Origin: CAYMEV01 sp964389675 [NCBI: uncultured Candidatus Sumerlaeota bacterium]
GTDB taxonomy: Bacteria > CAYMEV01
Length of the DNA stretch: 42,181 nt
NCBI GenBank assembly: GCA_964389675.1
Contig: CAYMEV010000021.1
Span: 15,681 to 57,861 of the forward strand
Reading direction: 5' to 3'
Both the position numbers and the translations under genes were made by a program. This document shows positions 40,160-42,181 of the stretch, piece after piece; the first letter of the stretch is position 1; each line of letters begins with the position of its first letter. The notes under the pieces were generated by a model. It saw nothing but the letters and a program-made list of their open reading frames with translations, searched no databases and was not told the DNA's origin.

Positions 40160-42034
40160 ATGTGCGGTATATGCGGAATTTATTACTTTGATAAAACAAG
40201 GAATGTAGAAAGTGAGCTTCTGCATTCAATGAACGATCTAATTTTTCACCGGGGGCCTGATGAGGACGGCTACTATATTGAAGCAAACATAGGCCTTGCG
40301 ATGAGGAGGCTTATGGTTATAGACCTTGAAACGGGCTCACAGCCGGTGATGAATGAGGACGGGAGTCTTGTAACTGTTTATAACGGGGAAATATATAACT
40401 TTAGCAGTTTGAGAAACAGGCTCAAAGCCAAAGGGCATATATTCCGGACGAATTGTGATACTGAAGTGATACTTCATGCTTATGAGCAATGGGGCTATGA
40501 TTTCCCAAAGCACCTGAACGGCATGTTTGCCATAGCCATTTTTGACAGAAAGGCCAGCAGGCTTATTCTTGTCAGGGACAGGTTCGGTATTAAGCCACTA
40601 TATTATCTCTGTAAGAGCAATGTGCTGGTCTTTGGCTCAGAGCTGAAACCAATAATAAGGTCCGGCTGTTCTGACCTTGAGATAGATGACCTTGCGCTGT
40701 CCTATCTATTAAGCCTGGAGTATATGCCCGCTCCATTTACGCTTGTAAAGGATATCAGAAAGATGCTCCCGGGGACAATGCTGGTTATTGAAGAGGGAAA
40801 AACCAGGGAAATAAGGTATTATGACCTTTTAGAAAATAGAAAAAGCATTGATCCCGCAGGTATCAGGGAAGCAGTAGCTGATGAGCTTTCCAGGTCAGTG
40901 GAAAGGAGGCTTATATCGGATGTTCCCCTGGGGGCTTTTTTAAGCGGAGGTATTGATTCAAGTATCATTGTGCATCTTATGAAAGAGAAAAATGCAAATC
41001 CATTGAGGACATTTTCAATAGGCTTTGATGAATCATCTTATAATGAGCTTAAATACAGCCAGTTAATGGCAGATACGGTGGGGTCAGAGCACACAGCATT
41101 CAAGCTTAAGCCGGATATCCTCAGCATTATTGATAAACTCATATATTTTATGGATGAACCTGTCGGTGATTTTTCCATATTCCCTACCTATATGATCTCC
41201 AGGATGACAAGGGACCATGTTACAGTAGCTCTTTCAGGCGATGGGGGAGATGAGCTTTTTGGAGGGTATGAGCAGTACAGGGCTCACCTTCTATCAAGAT
41301 ATTTCAGCTGGATACCGAGGCTTATTCTTCTTCAACTGATAAAGACAGAGGGCCTTGTCCCGCCATCTAAAAAGAAGAAGGGATTTATCAACAATCTAAA
41401 GAGGTTTATGCAGGGACTGAGATTCGATCCATCCCTGCTCCACTACAGATGGATGCTGTTCTTTGATGAGAGAGGGTTTGACAGCCTATTCACTGACCCC
41501 GGGGCACGCGATCATTTTCTGGAAATTTTCAGCTATATAAGGTCTTTATTTGATAAGGCCAAGGATATGGATGAAATAAACCGCATGTGCTATGCTGATT
41601 TCAGCCTCTACATGCAGGAGAACATTCTCCTTAAGGTTGACAGGATGAGCATGGCAAACTCACTTGAGGTAAGGGTCCCTTTTCTTGACCACAATCTGGT
41701 TGAGCTTGCTTTTTCCATCGGAGGAGAAAATAAGATACATAAATTAAGGTCAAAGCATGTCCTTAAGGAAGCATTCAGGGACAGGATACCCCGGGAGATA
41801 ATTGACAGGGAGAAACAGGGATTTTCAATCCCTCTTAAAAACTGGATCAGGGGAGACCTTAAAGATATGATATGGTCAGTACTTGTAAATCCCGGGCTTT
41901 ATGGCGCATTCAATCCTTCATGTATAAAGAGGCTTCTTGAAGAGCATATAAAAGGCAGCCACAATCACAGCCATAATATCTGGTCGATATTTGTATTCCA
42001 GAAATGGTATGAGACTTTTATAAAAAATTCCTGA
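40160..42034 (+). CDS. asnB: Asparagine synthase (glutamine-hydrolysing) family amidotransferase
   Basis: It transfers ammonia from glutamine to an ATP-activated carboxylate, usually aspartate. It has 624 residues. C2 is the N-terminal nucleophile of the class II glutaminase domain, with RGPDEDG (31-37) and NGEIYNFSSL. The synthetase domain has the PP-loop SGGIDSS (262-268) and SGDGGDELFGGY (359-370). Relatives of this size are common in polysaccharide and exosortase gene clusters, so the substrate might be a surface polymer rather than free aspartate. The ATG is 9 nt after a -10-like TATAAA, with no ribosome binding site. A repeat region starts one base after the stop. Confidence 0.9.
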   Translation: MCGICGIYYFDKTRNVESELLHSMNDLIFHRGPDEDGYYIEANIGLAMRRLMVIDLETGSQPVMNEDGSLVTVYNGEIYNFSSLRNRLKAKGHIFRTNCDTEVILHAYEQWGYDFPKHLNGMFAIAIFDRKASRLILVRDRFGIKPLYYLCKSNVLVFGSELKPIIRSGCSDLEIDDLALSYLLSLEYMPAPFTLVKDIRKMLPGTMLVIEEGKTREIRYYDLLENRKSIDPAGIREAVADELSRSVERRLISDVPLGAFLSGGIDSSIIVHLMKEKNANPLRTFSIGFDESSYNELKYSQLMADTVGSEHTAFKLKPDILSIIDKLIYFMDEPVGDFSIFPTYMISRMTRDHVTVALSGDGGDELFGGYEQYRAHLLSRYFSWIPRLILLQLIKTEGLVPPSKKKKGFINNLKRFMQGLRFDPSLLHYRWMLFFDERGFDSLFTDPGARDHFLEIFSYIRSLFDKAKDMDEINRMCYADFSLYMQENILLKVDRMSMANSLEVRVPFLDHNLVELAFSIGGENKIHKLRSKHVLKEAFRDRIPREIIDREKQGFSIPLKNWIRGDLKDMIWSVLVNPGLYGAFNPSCIKRLLEEHIKGSHNHSHNIWSIFVFQKWYETFIKNS

Positions 42035-42074
42035 GACGCAAAAGCAACGCAAAAGGGACGGTTCTTTTTGCGTC
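42035..42074 (+). repeat. Palindromic element directly after asnB
   Basis: GACGCAAAA (42035-42043) pairs with TTTTGCGTC (42066-42074). Between the arms ACGCAAAAG is repeated (42036-42044 and 42047-42055), and GGGACGGTTCTTTTTG follows. The hairpin may terminate asnB transcription. Related sequences with GGGACGGTTC are common as REP-type repeats in some genomes, as far as I recall. Confidence 0.6.
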
Positions 42075-42081
42075 GGCTTGG

Positions 42082-42181
42082 ATGACACAAGTGGGAGCAG
42101 GCAGGAAGTGCGGGCTTTTTGTGTCGGGAATGACACAAGGGGGAATAAGCAGGAAGTGCGGGCTTTTTGTGTCGGGAATGA
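42082..42181 (+). repeat. Tandem 48-bp REP-like repeats running off the window end
   Basis: Two copies of a 48-bp unit (42082-42129 and 42130-42177) and the first four bases of a third. Each contains GCAGGAAGTGCGGGCTTTTTG and begins ATGACACAAG. At the unit junction TTGTGTC (42119-42125) and GACACAA (42132-42138) form a perfect 7-bp hairpin with a GGGAAT loop. No reading frame or spacer variety is seen. Confidence 0.75.

Noticed and set aside
42082-42181. CRISPR-like repeat
   Set aside because: The units are nearly contiguous 48-bp tandem copies with a palindrome at the junction. There are no distinct spacers and no cas genes.

Overview
The window is a piece of chromosome from an A+T-rich, diderm (Gram-negative-type) bacterium. 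The diderm reading rests on a TamB/DUF490 protein, an RND/MMPL exporter and a predicted lipoprotein. Codon use by eye favours AGG/AGA for arginine and ATA for isoleucine, and TTG or GTG starts are common even in ribosomal protein genes. I cannot name the phylum from this sequence. A DUF507 gene, zinc-binding forms of S14, S4, L24 and L36, and a relaxed lipobox would fit several deep uncultured lineages (for example spirochaete-like or delta-proteobacterial-like), but this is only a suggestion.

Region 1 (about 1-18860, + strand) is one nearly unbroken ribosomal super-cluster. A terminator for an upstream gene and a leader come first. Then follow rpsL-rpsG-fusA (str, without tuf), rpsJ-rplC-rplD-rplW-rplB-rpsS-rplV-rpsC-rplP-rpmC-rpsQ (S10), rplN-rplX-rplE-rpsN-rpsH-rplF-rplR-rpsE-rpmD-rplO-secY-adk-map-infA-rpmJ (spc), and rpsM-rpsK-rpsD-rpoA-rplQ (alpha). 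The only sizeable gaps, before rpsN and before rpmJ, each hold a plausible internal promoter. A transglutaminase-like lipoprotein gene follows rplQ after 15 bp with no terminator between.

Region 2 (20147-32510, - strand) is a tightly packed eleven-gene run read leftward: a DksA/TraR-type zinc-finger protein, cofactor-independent phosphoglycerate mutase, a histidine-kinase-like protein with an H-box but no recognisable ATP-binding motifs, a single-domain response regulator, DUF507, a second single-domain response regulator, a GAF/HD-GYP phosphodiesterase, TamB, a family 2 glycosyltransferase, an RND/MMPL transporter and QueD. The middle five genes look like a ChpT/Spo0B-style phosphorelay ending in cyclic-di-GMP turnover. 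The last four look like an envelope-lipid cassette with a queuosine-pathway enzyme at its end. This is the most interesting block.

Region 3 (32597-42034) alternates strands: an ABC-F ATPase (+), a methyltransferase-like protein (-), an 800-residue TPR protein (+), class I fructose-bisphosphate aldolase (+), a UPF0104/LPG-synthase-type membrane protein (-), and an asparagine-synthase-family amidotransferase (+). The divergent pairs share compact, overlapping promoters, and two of these genes look leaderless. The last 147 bp hold a tandem palindromic REP-like repeat that runs off the window end.

No rRNA, tRNA, insertion sequence, CRISPR array or origin was seen. No stretch longer than about 260 bases lacks a gene. 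The longest are the leader (1-259), the 35278-35486 intergenic region and the repeat tail (42035-42181), and each is described below.
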